Positions 10,806 through 22,489 of a stretch of DNA of 64,000 nucleotides are shown here, one piece after another. This stretch comes from Cryptomeria japonica (lineage: Eukaryota; Streptophyta; Pinopsida; Cupressales; Cupressaceae): contig NC_081405.1 in assembly GCF_030272615.1 (NCBI RefSeq), positions 604,918,177 through 604,982,176 on the forward strand, written 5' to 3'. The notes under the pieces are model-generated. The model did no database searches and was not told the DNA's origin. It saw only the letters and a list, made by a program, of their open reading frames with translations. The first letter of the stretch is position 1, and the number at the start of each line of letters is the position of its first letter. The translations under genes were made by a program, and so were the position numbers.

Positions 10806-11645
10806 TCATTATCATCAACAATGTTAGCATGAACATAATTTTCATCTATCTCTTCATCAAGATTAATAAAAATAGGATCTTTAATTGGGATAAAACATGA
10901 ACCATCATTTTCCTTAAGCATTTTATGTCTTGGAGATTTAGGTTGAAATTCCTCCGTAGGGTTAGGCGAAGGTTGGACAACTGGTATCGTGTTAACATTT
11001 GGAGTCTTCGGGGAGGAAATTTGTTGAGAAGTAAGTTCACAAGCCTTACCTAAACGCATCCATCGACATTCTCTTGCACAAAAATTTCTTTTAGTTTTAG
11101 CTGAGAGTTGTGAAGGTTTAGGATCAACAAGAATAGGCTTCTTCTCTTCCTTTAAAGAAGGATGCATGGGTGAAGGTTTTTTAGGTTGAAAGATAGGATA
11201 TGTTGGGCACTTTCATTTGTAAGATATAGGAGGTAGAACCACATCATATAAAGGAGGAATAGATGGTTTAGGAAGGAGACCAATTCCATCATGAGGAGAA
11301 GGGATAGGTCTATCTTGAAGAAGAGGAATGGGATTAGGATCTCTAGGCTTACTTAGGGACTAGATCATGTCATTCTTCCATTCGAGGTTTAAGAGGTTCA
11401 AACTGCTTAGACCAAAACTAATAAAGATTAACATCTCCATGCCTCATCGTGGTTTGGTAGATGATATGATTAATTTTTATGATTTTGTCATCAAGAGGAA
11501 ATTTCAAACACTTATGAATAGTAGAAGCAAGCACTTTCATGGAAGAGAGCCAAGGATGTCCCAACTTCACACAAAATTGATCCAATATAAGAATGACAGA
11601 AAAATTAACATCTAAAGATTTAGTACAAACCTTAATGGGAAGGAT
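10806..11645 (-). pseudogene. Gypsy-A protease end and downstream linker
   Basis: The first part reads ILPIKVCTKSLDVNF... and VKLGHPWLSSM, the C-terminal part of the plant Gypsy aspartic protease (usual motif LGxPWL). After a stop near 11,418 a Pro/Ser-rich linker continues with several stops. A cleaner frame at 11,167-10,769 is rich in Pro, Lys and Ser (SSPKTPNVNT). Its last residues read into the Copia-1 LTR. It is the downstream continuation of the protease segment at 17,310, separated only by Copia-2. Confidence 0.65.
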
Positions 11646-11650
11646 AATAG

Positions 11651-13143
11651 TGATAGTTCTGATACTTAATGTAAGTACAGATCCAATAGCCAACAAGATG
11701 ATAGAGGGGGGGCGGGGGTGAATCATACAAACTTAACCTTCCATAAAAACATCAGATTCAACCTCGGTAACATATACTTCAATAATATAACCAAAACTGT
11801 TAAACATGCAAGCTCAAAAGCATATAAACATCATAAACCTCATAAAACCAGATTTAACGTGGAAACCCAAATAGGGAAAAACCATTGTGGAATTTCGGAC
11901 CCACTAAGAAATAGACTCTTCTAGAGTATGCTCGGTTAAAAACAAATCCTATTAAAGATTACAAACACATTGCTAGATGTGATCCAGTTAAGGGATTTCC
12001 CTCATATCTATTAGGATCTTCACCTTGTTAGAAGTGACCTTGTTAAAGGATTTCAAACACTCAATCAGAATGTCACCTTGCTAGAGGGTTTTACAAATAA
12101 GACTGTTAAGTCCACTCGGTTAAGAGATTTTCTATCACTTTCACAAAATAACAGTAATAAAAATCTATCTGCAAATTCACATCTAAAATGCTAAAGCAAA
12201 TTCATATTTGTTCAATACAATCTAGACATAGAACCAATCTTGTCCATCTGCTGGGCTTCTATACTCTGTTATTCAAATAGGTCTTCAAGCTTCTATGCTC
12301 GGTAATCACTATGTAGCATCCCTATGCATACACTTGCCCGCATACATTGTTTATCAATAGTTTCCTATTTATAAACAATTAGGTAACTGCTTAATCTCCT
12401 TGATCACATTTCCCATGATCAATCATAGCCATTAGATCTTCAATCTTGTCTAGGTTCAATGCATCTTTCAATCTGAAAATGTTTTACCTCACTTGGGAAC
12501 TTGCATACATTTCTTGGAACTTGTGCCAGGGTATTGCGGTTCAATCTGCGCTGTAGATCTTCATGCCGACTTTTCATTGCCTTAGATTCTTAACAAACTT
12601 CATGCACGACATACCAATCATTTAATCAGTTCCAGCTCATCAGCTTCCTTCATTAAATAATGCATGCAAACATTTAATGCATTTTGTTATAGCTCGGTAG
12701 CAACTCGGTAGCAACTCGGTGAATACTAAACTTCACTCGATAGACATTCTGCCTTCATTAATCAATAGCGATAACGTTAGGGTTTACCGACTAGGTTCCT
12801 TGCTTGGTAACATAGTATAGTATTAACCTTTACAATTTACAACATATGTATGATGTTAAAACAATCTAAACATCATGATCTCATCATTGTCTGACTCGGT
12901 AATAGTTTCCCATTGAATACCTTATTCATCCCCTTATTCATCATATTCTTTGCTATGTCTTTTACCGACATCTTTATACTCTTTAAATCATACTTCTCAA
13001 GATATGGCAACATCATACTGAATTAGAAAATCAATTTCTTGACATCAATGACAAAATAATAATATCAAGACAATAAACATCCTTAATCAGTTATATCCAT
13101 AATCATCAACAACCTTCTCAATATCCTTATTGAAATGCCAACA
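11651..13143 (-). repeat. Copia-2 3' LTR
   Basis: On the minus strand it starts TGTTGGCATTTCAATAAGG (13,143) directly after the polypurine tract and ends ...AGTATCAGAACTATCA (11,651). It has TG/CA ends. It matches 15,782-17,267 nearly throughout, apart from small indels such as the G run near 11,705. Confidence 0.9.
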
Positions 13144-13155
13144 ATCTCCCCCTTT
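13144..13155 (-). promoter_or_regulatory. Polypurine tract of Copia-2
   Basis: AAAGGGGGAGAT on the minus strand, adjoining the 3' LTR. It is identical to the tract of Copia-1. Confidence 0.85.
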
Positions 13156-13300
13156 GGCATTGATGGAAAAACCAATTGATTTGAGCTTAAAAGATTCAGA
13201 TTGCTGTGATTCTGAAATGCTGAAATACTCTCCCCCATACATTAGACTTCTCCTCTTTTCTTCAATCTTCTTTCCAATCTGTAGTCTTCTCAGTTTTCTT

Positions 13301-15718
13301 TTAGTCTTCTGGTTCCTTGGAATTTCCTTCATCATTTCTTTCTACAAATTCATCAATTTTCACATTTGCACTTTCTACTATTTTGTTAGATGATTTGATT
13401 AGACATTTAAATGCTTTGCTTCTAGAAGAATATCCTAGAAATGTTCCTTCTTCATTTTTCTGATCAAACTTGCCATTTCTATCATCTTTATGAACATAGC
13501 ATCTACTTCCAAAGATTTTAAAATAACTTACATTAGGTTTCTTATCATACCAGATTTCATATGGTGTCTTCAAAGTACCTTTCTTCAATTGTACTTAGTT
13601 CAAGGTGTAAATTGCTGTGCTTATTGCTTCTCTCCAAAATGTTTGTGGCACCTTCTTTTCAATCATCAGTGTTCTAGCACAATCCACGATAGATCTATTT
13701 CTTCTCTTAGCTATTCCATTTTGCTGTGGAGTTCTTGGTGTAGAGACTTGTCTTTTAATACCACGATCATTACAGAATAAGTTGAACTCATCAGATGTGA
13801 ACTCTCCTCCTCTATCCGATCTAAGACATTTCAATTGTCTTCCTGTTTCAATTTCAACTCTTGCCTTGTACCATTTAAACATTTGAAAAGCTTCTGATTT
13901 TTCTTTTAAAAACATTACTGACATCATCCTTGAATAGTCATCCACAAATAATATGAAATATTTATCACCATAATAACTTTGAACTTTTGTAGGACCACAA
14001 AGGTCAGTGTGCACTAGATCTAAAATTCCCTTAGAAGTGTAAGACTTACTTGTAAAACTTGATCTTGTCATCTTACCCATCTGGCATCCTCGACACATAG
14101 CATTCTTAGGTTTTTCAAGACTTGGTAGACCTCTTACTCGGTGCTTCTTGCTTATTTTGATCAAATTATCAAAATTTACATGACAAAACCTTTTATGCCA
14201 TAACCAGGTATCATCTATCTTTGCATACAAACACTTGTTATGAGTTGAGTCAAGGTGAAATGTGTTACCTTTTGTTTGTGTCCTGGTAGCAGCTAACTTT
14301 CCATTCTTGTCATGAACTTTGACAATTCCTTTCTGAAATTCTATTCGGTAATCTGTGTTGTTTAGCTATGCTACAATCAACAAATTATATTTCAAACCTT
14401 CAACCCAATAAACATCATTGCATCTTGCATTGTCAATAAGTGTTATAGATCCTTTACCTCTCACCGGACATGGTGCATCATTACCAAATCTAGCATAACC
14501 TCCATCATAATCTTCTAATATAACAAACTTGTGTTTATCTCCTGTCATATGATGTGAGCATCCACTATCTATGATCCAAGAATCATTAGTGTTTATGTGA
14601 GATATTAGGGATTTTTCTTCATACCTTTCTTCATCTGATCCATCTTTGATAGCCACATAAACTACTTCCTCTGTATCTGTATCATCTGATCTATCATCAT
14701 TGGATTCCTCATCAGCTATTAAGCATGTCTTTCTATCTCTTCTTCTGAAGTCTCGGTGTCCTCTGTAATGATTATCTTTCTGTCTGTCATCTCGGTAATC
14801 TCTCTTTTTAGTAAAATCTTTGTCAGGACAGTTAGAAGCCATATGCCCTATTTTATCACAATTGAAACATTTGAAAGGTAGTTTTCCTTTATACTTACCT
14901 TTGCCTCTCGGTAACCTTTTGGCTAATAGTGCTTCAAACTCTTCTTGCTTTCTGATTTCCTCATATAGTTTGTGTACTTCTTCCATGTTCTTATGAAATC
15001 TTTCACTTGCTCCACTGTGATCTCCTTCAGAGTACCTATACTTTCTTTCATTGTAATCATTAGATTCATCAAGATGAAAAGAACTAAATGTAGATTCAAC
15101 TTTATTTACCGAAGATCCACTATTATCAAAATTACTTAACTCAAATGCATGTAGCTTACCAATAGTAGCATCTAAAAAAACTGGCATATTAGGTACAGAC
15201 CTCAATTCATTGATTGTAGAGACTCGGATTGCATAAGCTGGTAGAAGGGTTCTTAACAACTTACTTGGTATATCATTTTCTTCAATAGTTCCACCTACTC
15301 CTTTGATTTGATTGACAATCTCCTTTAGTATTGTACTGTACTGAGTTATGTTCTCACCTTCATTCATCCTGATAGATTCAAGTTGTCCTCTTAGACTATC
15401 TACTTTTTCTCTTTGAACATGTTCATCTCCTCCATATACTAGTATGAGCTTATCCCAAATAGCCTTTGCATCATTGCAGCCTTCTAGATCATTAAACTCT
15501 GAATTGGTCAATGTAGATGTTATTTCAATCATTTCTTGAATATGTTCTTGCTTTGTGTTTATCTCTTCCATAGTCAATGGATAGGTGCTCGGTGTAACAA
15601 AATCATTCTCCAGATAGTATACAACATATTCTCCAACTCCTGATAGATGTAACTTTATCCTTTTGTGCCATGTAGAGAAACTTGACTTGTTCAGCTTCGA
15701 TGCATCCCTCTTATACAT
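13301..15718 (-). pseudogene. Copia-2 gag-protease-integrase polyprotein with two nonsense codons
   Basis: One continuous frame from ATG at 15,718 to 13,301, broken only by TAG at 14,366-14,368 and TAA at 13,595-13,597. Residues 1-260 form a Copia gag (UBN2-like; KAIWDKL near residue 87). A CCHC zinc knuckle has Cys284, Cys287, His292 and Cys297. The protease active site is Asp384-Ser-Gly386. After the first stop comes the GAG-pre-integrase HHCC finger (WLWHKRFCH, CRGCQMGK), then the integrase core with DLCGPTK and SDRGGEF. The usual catalytic Glu in 'GVxERxNR' is Lys here (GIAKRRNRS), so the integrase should be inactive. The frame ends soon after the integrase C-terminal SRSKAFKC segment, where RT should follow. 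The first stop sits where family members have a Gln (VAQLN), consistent with CAG to TAG. Confidence 0.88.
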
Positions 15719-15763
15719 CTTGGATCTTTAACTCAAGTGCCTTTAAAATTTTCTTCTAGAGTC

Positions 15764-15780
15764 CAAAGCTCTAATACCAA
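15764..15780 (-). promoter_or_regulatory. Primer binding site of Copia-2
   Basis: TTGGTATTAGAGCTTTG follows the 5' LTR on the minus strand. It resembles the initiator-Met tRNA complement TGGTATCAGAGC with one change. Confidence 0.75.
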
Positions 15781-15781
15781 T

Positions 15782-17267
15782 TGATAGTTCTGATACTTAA
15801 TGTAAGTACAGATCCAATAGCCAACAAGATGAGAGGGGGGGGCGAATCATACAAACTTAATCTTCCATAAAAACATTAGATTCAACCTTGGTAACATATA
15901 CTTCAATAATATAACCAAAACTGTTAAACATGCAAACTCAAAAGCATATAAACATCATAAACCTCATAACACTAGATTTAACGTGGAAACCCAAATAGGA
16001 AAAAACCACCGTGGGATTTCGGACCCACTAAGAAATATACTCTTCTAGAGTATGCTTGGTTAAAAGCAAATCCTGTTAAAGATTACAAACACATTGCTAT
16101 ATGTGACTTGGTTAAGGGATTTCCCTCAGATCTATTAGGATCTTCACCTTGTTAGAAGTGACCTTGTTAAAGGATTTCAAACACTCAATCAGAATGTCAC
16201 CTTGCTAAAGGGTTTCACAAATAAGACTGTTAAGTCCACTTGGTTAAGAGATTTTCTATCACTTTCACAAAATAATTGTAATAAAAATCTATCTGCAACT
16301 TCACATCTAAAATGCTAAAGCAGATTCATATTTGTTCAATACAATCTAGACATAGAACCAATCTTGTCCATCTGTTGGGCTTCTATACTCTATTATTCAA
16401 ATAGGTCTTCAAGCTTCTATGCTCGGTAATCACTATGTAGCATCCCTATGCATACACTTGCCCGCATACATTGTTTATCAACAGTTTACTATTTATAAAC
16501 AATTAGGTAACCACTTAATCTCCTTGATCACATTTCCCATGATCAATCATAGCCATCAGATCTTTAATCTTGTCCAGGTTCAATGCATCTTTCAATCTGA
16601 AAGCGTTTTACCCCGCCTGGGAACTTGCATACATTTCTTGGAACTTGTACCAGGGTATTGCGGTTCAATCTGCGCTGTAGGTCTTCATGCCGACTTTCCA
16701 TTGCCTTAGATTCTTAACAAACTTCATGCACGACATACCAATCATTTAATCAGTTCCAGCTCATCAGCTTCCTTCATTAAATAATGCATGCAAACATTTA
16801 ATGCATTCTATTATAGCTCAGTTACAACTCGGTAGAAACTCGGTGAATACTAAACCTCACTCGGTAGACATTCCACCTTCATTAACCGATAGCGATAACC
16901 TTAAGGTTTACCGACTAGGTTCCTTGTTTGGTAACATAGTATAGTATTAATCTTTACAATTTACAACATATGTATGATGTTAAAACAATCTTAACATCAT
17001 GATCTCATCATTGTCTGAATCGGTAATAGTTTCCCATTGAATACCTTATTCATCCCCTTATTCATCATAGTCTTTCCTGTGTCTTTTACTGACATCTTTA
17101 TACTCTTTAAATCATACTTCTCAAGATATGGCAACATCATACTGAATTAGAAAATCAATTTCTTGACATCAATGACAAAATAATAATATCAAGACAATAA
17201 ACATCCTTAATCAGTTATAGCCATAATCATCATCAACCTTCTCAATATCCTTATTGAAATGCCAACA
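15782..17267 (-). repeat. Copia-2 5' LTR
   Basis: Counterpart of 11,651-13,143, reading TGTTGGCATTTC at its right end and ...AACTATCA at its left end. It carries all the landmarks of the other copy, including the GGTTTACCGACTAGGTTCC segment near 16,905. Confidence 0.9.
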
Positions 17268-17304
17268 ATCTTTCATTGTCTGTTATAATGCAATATTTCC
17301 AACA
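17268..17304 (-). other. Extra 37 bp outside the Copia-2 5' LTR
   Basis: Lies between the LTR start shared by both copies and the target duplication AATAG. On the minus strand it begins TGTTGGAAATATTGCATT and ends AATGAAAGAT. It thus repeats the LTR's own TGTTGG and ends in a degraded look-alike of the polypurine tract. The 3' LTR has no counterpart. Confidence 0.6.
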
Positions 17305-17309
17305 AATAG

Positions 17310-18433
17310 AACCAATAGTAGGACAAGAGAAACCATCAAATATTTTAATGGCCACATTAAATTTATCAAATGTCACATGATGCTATTGTAGTGCATAAAG
17401 ATATTCTTTAGTTATCACATTCACCATACATGAGGGATCAATGAGCACTCCTCATGAAAGCATGTCTTTGATTCTTGTGGTTATATATAGTGGGTCATTA
17501 GGTGCTTTAATAATCTCACTAGGATCAAAGGTAATGCATAGGTCCTTAGGAGGTGTAGGTTTATCAATAAGATTCACCATATTATTAGACTCAAGGTTAA
17601 GATCATTAGTAGAAAATGTAAGATGCTTAGAATCAATCACTTTAGTAGAATGAGAAGGCATGAAATGAATGGTAAAGATTTGGAGGAGCTACATATGTGT
17701 TTCCTTTGCCATTCACACCTGCTACAAATATGGTATTATTATCAATAAGGTCTTGAGTCTTACTCCTCAGGGAATAACACTTCTTAGTGTTATGATCAGG
17801 TTGACAATGATATTGGAAAAAACCTTTGGCATCATAATGAGGTGGCAAAGGTTTAGTTGTGTCAATTGGTTTGATGGTAAGAATTTTTAACACATTCTTT
17901 TGTATCAATTGTATCATAATGCTATGTAAAGATTCAAAATGAGGAGTAAATTCCTTTCTAAAATACTTGGATTAAGGAGGCACACCTATTGCTGCGGCTG
18001 CTACTTGAGTAGTGTTGTTGTCATTGAACTTGATGAGTCCCTTGTTCGGTTTAAACTTTGCAAAAGGTTGTTGATAACTTTCAGTCTTATCAACTAGATC
18101 CATTGAAGGAGATTGTTCAAAATGACTTGAAGTTGATAGTTATGAAGTACTATGCATAGTTGCATAAAGGAAGTAAACTCAAAAAAGAGAAGCTTATCCC
18201 TAATGTCCTCTTGCAAATTAGAAATAAAATTTCTTTGAACATCTTGATCCGGCATAGGATAAGAAATTTGAGAATACAAATGCTTATATCTACCAATAAA
18301 ATCTGCCACTTTTTCTTTATTACCTTTCTTACAATGCATCAAATCAGTCAAAGTAATCTAGGACCAATATTTTTGTGAAATTGTTGAATGAAAGCATTAG
18401 CATATTGTTGAAATGACATAATATAATAAGGAG
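17310..18433 (-). pseudogene. Gypsy-A gag C-terminal part and protease start
   Basis: Read downward from 18,433: FQQYANAFIQQFHKNIG, a frameshift near 18,352, then DLMHCKKGNKEKVADFIGRY and YPMPDQDVQRNFISNLQ (retrotransposon gag). A linker follows, then a Cys/His segment (YHCQPDHNTKKC, QDLIDNNTI) near 17,840. The protease active-site region GVLIDPSCMVNVI lies near 17,430, with Pro-Ser where Thr-Gly or Gly-Gly is usual. It ends FDGFSCPTIGSI at the Copia-2 insertion. Several frameshifts and stops are present. Confidence 0.75.
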
Positions 18434-18494
18434 GTAAATTTTAGGAAAAAAGGGTGTTGTACACGTTGCATAATAATGTTTATAATTCTAATAT

Positions 18495-19280
18495 TGCTAT
18501 AGTCACCGATTAGGAAGGACCTCAAAGAGATCAATCTGGACTGGGCAGTAAGAGTAAACACGAGGGAAATAAGAGTATACAATGGAAGCAATGCAAGATT
18601 GAATGAATTAGATCATGAAAACTAATTAAAGATAACTGGTAACATCCAAATTACAAGATTCGACTCACTGGCCTGCTACATACATGCTCAATTATAGAAT
18701 TGGTCAACTTTGGACCTCCAAATCTAAGGATATGTCTTCTATATTCTTCTTGATTGATTTATGATGCTTAATTACATTTGTTTATATGGTCTAGAGGGAT
18801 CAGGGTCAGCCCAAGTGGGATCAAATGCTGAAGAACAAGATCAAACGTGTAAAATCACCAGGTCAACCTCCACCAATGAAAATACTCTGAAAAATCCAAA
18901 GGAAGAAGTGCGGATCAGAGGTAAGGTCAACCACATGCCAAGGAAAATTTGAATCAACAAAATGGAGCTCTGCAAGATATGGAAAGGATCTGCAAGATTC
19001 ACCAATAGCAAATAGGTCCAAGCGGTTCCGATGTTCTATGCCAGAAAACTGTCTTAGAATCCGGAAGCGATAACTTGCTAGAAAATGATTCGAACATTCT
19101 ACGGTTTAGGAATAAGGAAGATGATCATGTTCATAAGAAAAATACAGCTCCGCAAGATTTGATGAGAAAAGACAAGAAAATGCATAAAGGAATGTTGAAA
19201 CTACAAAATAAAAAAGAAACAGAAAAGAAATATTTTTGGTTGATGCATGATTGCCAAGAACTGAGGATGCTCTTGCATTA
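18495..19280 (-). repeat. Gypsy-B 3' LTR
   Basis: Plus-strand reading starts TGCTATAGTCACCGATTAGG and ends GATGCTCTTGCATTA; the expected terminal CA is mutated to TA. It pairs with 25,766-26,545. Confidence 0.85.
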
Positions 19281-22200
19281 GACATCTGGGGTTTTTGAAA
19301 AAGGGATTCCCTCACTTTGTTGGGGTCAGAGAAAAACCAAGGTGGTCCACCTCTGTTTGATAAATCCAAGATGAATCTTCAACTGGTCTATCCTTCCATT
19401 TCACAAGATACTCCTCATACTGACTGCTCTGGGTGCTATGCCCAATCCTAATGTCCAAAATGTCTTCAATTTAATCTGGTTCATTCTAGGGAAAATGGTT
19501 CTCTAAGTTTCCAATACTACCTTCACTGAATTCTGATACATGATACTGATGTAGATCTGCAATGTTGAATATGGGTGAAATACTCAAACTATCTGGTAGC
19601 TCCACTTCATATGCATTTTTGGAACTAAAATTTCTCAAGATCTTGCAAGGTACAAACTTCTTCATCTGCAACTTGTTATAGGTTCCAACTGGAAATCTTT
19701 ATTTTCTCAGATACACCATCACTTCATCACCAAGTTCAAATTCCTTTTGTCTCCTCTTCTCATCTGCTTTCTCCTTATACTTGTTGTTCATATCCTCCAA
19801 ATGCTGCTTAACTTAAATATGTAAGGCCATCGTGTGATCTATGAACTCTTTTGTCTATGCACTCTCCTTGTCTTTATTATTGATATCCCTTAATTTTGAT
19901 ATACCTCTAGGGTGTGTTCTGGTAACAATCTCAAAAGGTGTTCTTCCGGTACTCCTGTTCATTGAATTATTTTAGGCAAACTCTACTTGTGCAAGAATCA
20001 AATCCCAACTTTCGGTCTTCTCTCCATCTAAGCATCTCAACAAATTTCCCAAACTTTAGTTTACTACCTCTGTCTACCCATCAGTTTGTGGGTGAAAAGT
20101 AGAACTGAATTTCAAATTTGTCTTCATCTTCTTCCAAAGTGTTCTCCAAAAATAGCCAACAAACTTAGTGTCTCTATCTAAAATTATGCTTTTAGGTAAT
20201 CCATGTAATCTCACTACCTCCTTGAAAAATAGGTCATCTACATGCATTGCATCTGATGTCTTCTTAGAAGGTATGAAATGAGCCATCTTCAAGAATCTAT
20301 CCACCACCACAAATATAAAAGCATTTCCTCTCCGTGTCTTAGGCAATCCAAGTATGAAATCCATGCTTATTTCCTCCCAAGATCTCTTTGGTACTATCAA
20401 AGGCTTATATAATCCCACATTCTAACTACTACCTTTTGTAACTTGACAAATTCTACACCTTTGTATAAATTTCCTTACATCCTTATGAATTTGAGGCCAA
20501 AAGTAATGTTCACTCGCCAATGCTACAATTTTGTCAATATCAAAGTGTCCGACTAATCCTCCACCATGCTTCTCCTTTATCAGATTCTCCCTCATAGAAC
20601 TCTTAGATATACACAATTTAACTCCTCTGAATAACATCCCACCCTGAATGAAATAATCCAACCACTGACTTATGTCCACCATAACTGGTTCTCTACATGC
20701 TCTCCAAGGTTTTGCAAAATCCGGGTCATCATCATACAAGGTCTTCAACTCATCAAATCCTAATACTATCACTCTCATCTCTGTCAATAAATTCCTCCTT
20801 CTAATCAATGCATCAATGACTTTGTTTGACTTTCCACTTTTATACTTCAACACAAAGGTGTAACTCTGCAAAATTCTACGCATCTTATATGTCTCTGATT
20901 CAACTTACTCTGATTGTTTAGATACTGCAAGGCTTGATGGTCAGTATACAACGCAAATTCCTTAGGCAATAGGTAATGTCTCCACTTCTTCAAGGTTTGA
21001 ACTATGGCATAAAATTCCTGATCCTACACCGAATATCTCCTCCTAGCATCATTCAACTTTTCACTTAAATAATCTACTACTCTCCCTTCCTGACTCAATA
21101 CTGTTCCAATCACGTTCCCACTTGCATCACAGTCCACTTGAAATAATGTTTTGAAATCCGGTAAAGCTAACATAGGTTGCTCAGTGACCTTTTGTTTCAG
21201 TAATTCAAAAATTTTATTTGCTTCAGTTGTCCACTTGAATTATTTCCTATCTCCTCTCATTGTCTCAGTCATATGGCTACAAACTGAACTAAATTTTTTA
21301 ATAAACTTCTGGTAGAAACTATCCAATCCATGAAACGATCTTACATCTACAATGCTTTCCAGTGTAGACCATTCAACAATTTCTCTTACCTTCTCAAGGT
21401 CCATCTTCAATCTATCCATAGATATCACACATTCCAAATAGACTAGTTCTTCTCTCATGAAATTGCACTTCTTTAGATTTATCAACAACTTCTCTTCTCT
21501 TAACCTCTGCAAAACTTGTCTTAAATGCAAAAGATGCTCTTGTTTTGTCTTACTGAAAATCAGAATGTCATCCAAATATACAATAACAAATTTACCTAAG
21601 AATTTCTTTAATACCTCATTCATTAACCTCATGAAAGTACTTGGTGCATTAGTCAATCCAAAAGGCATCACCAACCATTCATGCAATCCTTCGTTTGTCT
21701 TGAATGTTGTCTTCCACTCATCTCCTTTTCTGATAATATCCACTCTTCTATCTTTGTGTAGTATTTGGCTCCACTCAAACAATCCATTATGTCATCCATA
21801 TTAGGTAAAGGAAACTGGTACTTCACTATGATCTTATTTATTGCTTTGGAATCAGTACACATCCTCCATTCTCCATTCTTCTTAGGTGATAACACTGTTG
21901 GTACTCCACAAGGACTCAAACTTTCTCTGATCAAACATTTCTTCAACAACTCCTGCACTTGTCTATTCAACTCCTCATTCTCTATTGGTGTCAACCGGTT
22001 GCAACTTTGTTAGGGAAACTAGCTCTGGGAATCAGGTCCATGCAATGACTGATACTCCTCATAGGTGGCAATCCATTAGGCATATTATCTAAAATGATTT
22101 CATATTCTGTCAGCATTTCTTTTATCTCCTCCGGTTGTTCTTCACCATGCTCTGGATTCTTAGTCTTCTTAGGAACCAAGGCAAAACACACATTCTCATG

Positions 22201-22481
22201 TCTCATTCCATCCAAGAATTTCCTCCCATCCACCAAATAGATTCTAGCATTCGTACAAACTTACTCTTCAGGGGCTCCTCCAAGGGTACCAAGGTTTGTT
22301 TCATCCCATTCGCCACAATTGTGTATATGTTCTTTCTTCCATCATGTATTGCATGTCTATCAAACTGCCAAGGTCTACCCAACAAAAGGTGACAAATATC
22401 CATAGGTATAATATCACATAAAACTTCATCTTGATAATTCCCAATTTTTAATTTCACCAAGCATTGCTCACTTACTAACAA
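19281..22481 (-). pseudogene. Gypsy-B pol remnant: protease, RT, RNase H, integrase
   Basis: The protease end reads HLLLGRPWQFDRHAIHDG near 22,390. RT begins near 22,060 with LPPMRSISHCMDLIPRASFPN. Motif A is damaged near 21,740-21,765: the usual DLxSGYHQI is lost by two small deletions that also shift frame. RT resumes with [16 protein letters not shown] and YLDD near 21,585. RNase H is poorly preserved to about 20,880. Integrase has the zinc finger (CRICQVTKG) and then core [16 protein letters not shown] and FHPQTDG near 20,080. Its C-terminus runs down to about 19,486 (ELPDSLSISPIFNIADLHQY). Stops at 20,422-20,424 and 20,074-20,076 (both TAG) fall where relatives have Gln. Clearly inactive. 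Confidence 0.85.
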
Positions 22482-22489
22482 CTTATGAT

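Larger units (their letters stand above)
11651..17304 (-). mobile_element. Copia-2, non-autonomous Copia element lacking RT and RNase H
   Basis: 5.65 kb element flanked by AATAG at 11,646-11,650 and 17,305-17,309. Two LTRs of about 1.49 kb are very similar: roughly a dozen differences in the first 280 bases by eye. The internal region is only 2.6 kb and runs PBS, gag, protease, integrase, then directly polypurine tract and 3' LTR. Reverse transcriptase and RNase H are absent altogether. The insertion lies inside the protease of Gypsy-A, whose reading continues on the other side of one AATAG copy. Confidence 0.9.

Noticed and set aside
10769-11167. 132-codon minus-strand frame as an independent gene
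   Set aside because: It is the post-protease linker of Gypsy-A, and its last residues are Copia-1 LTR sequence.
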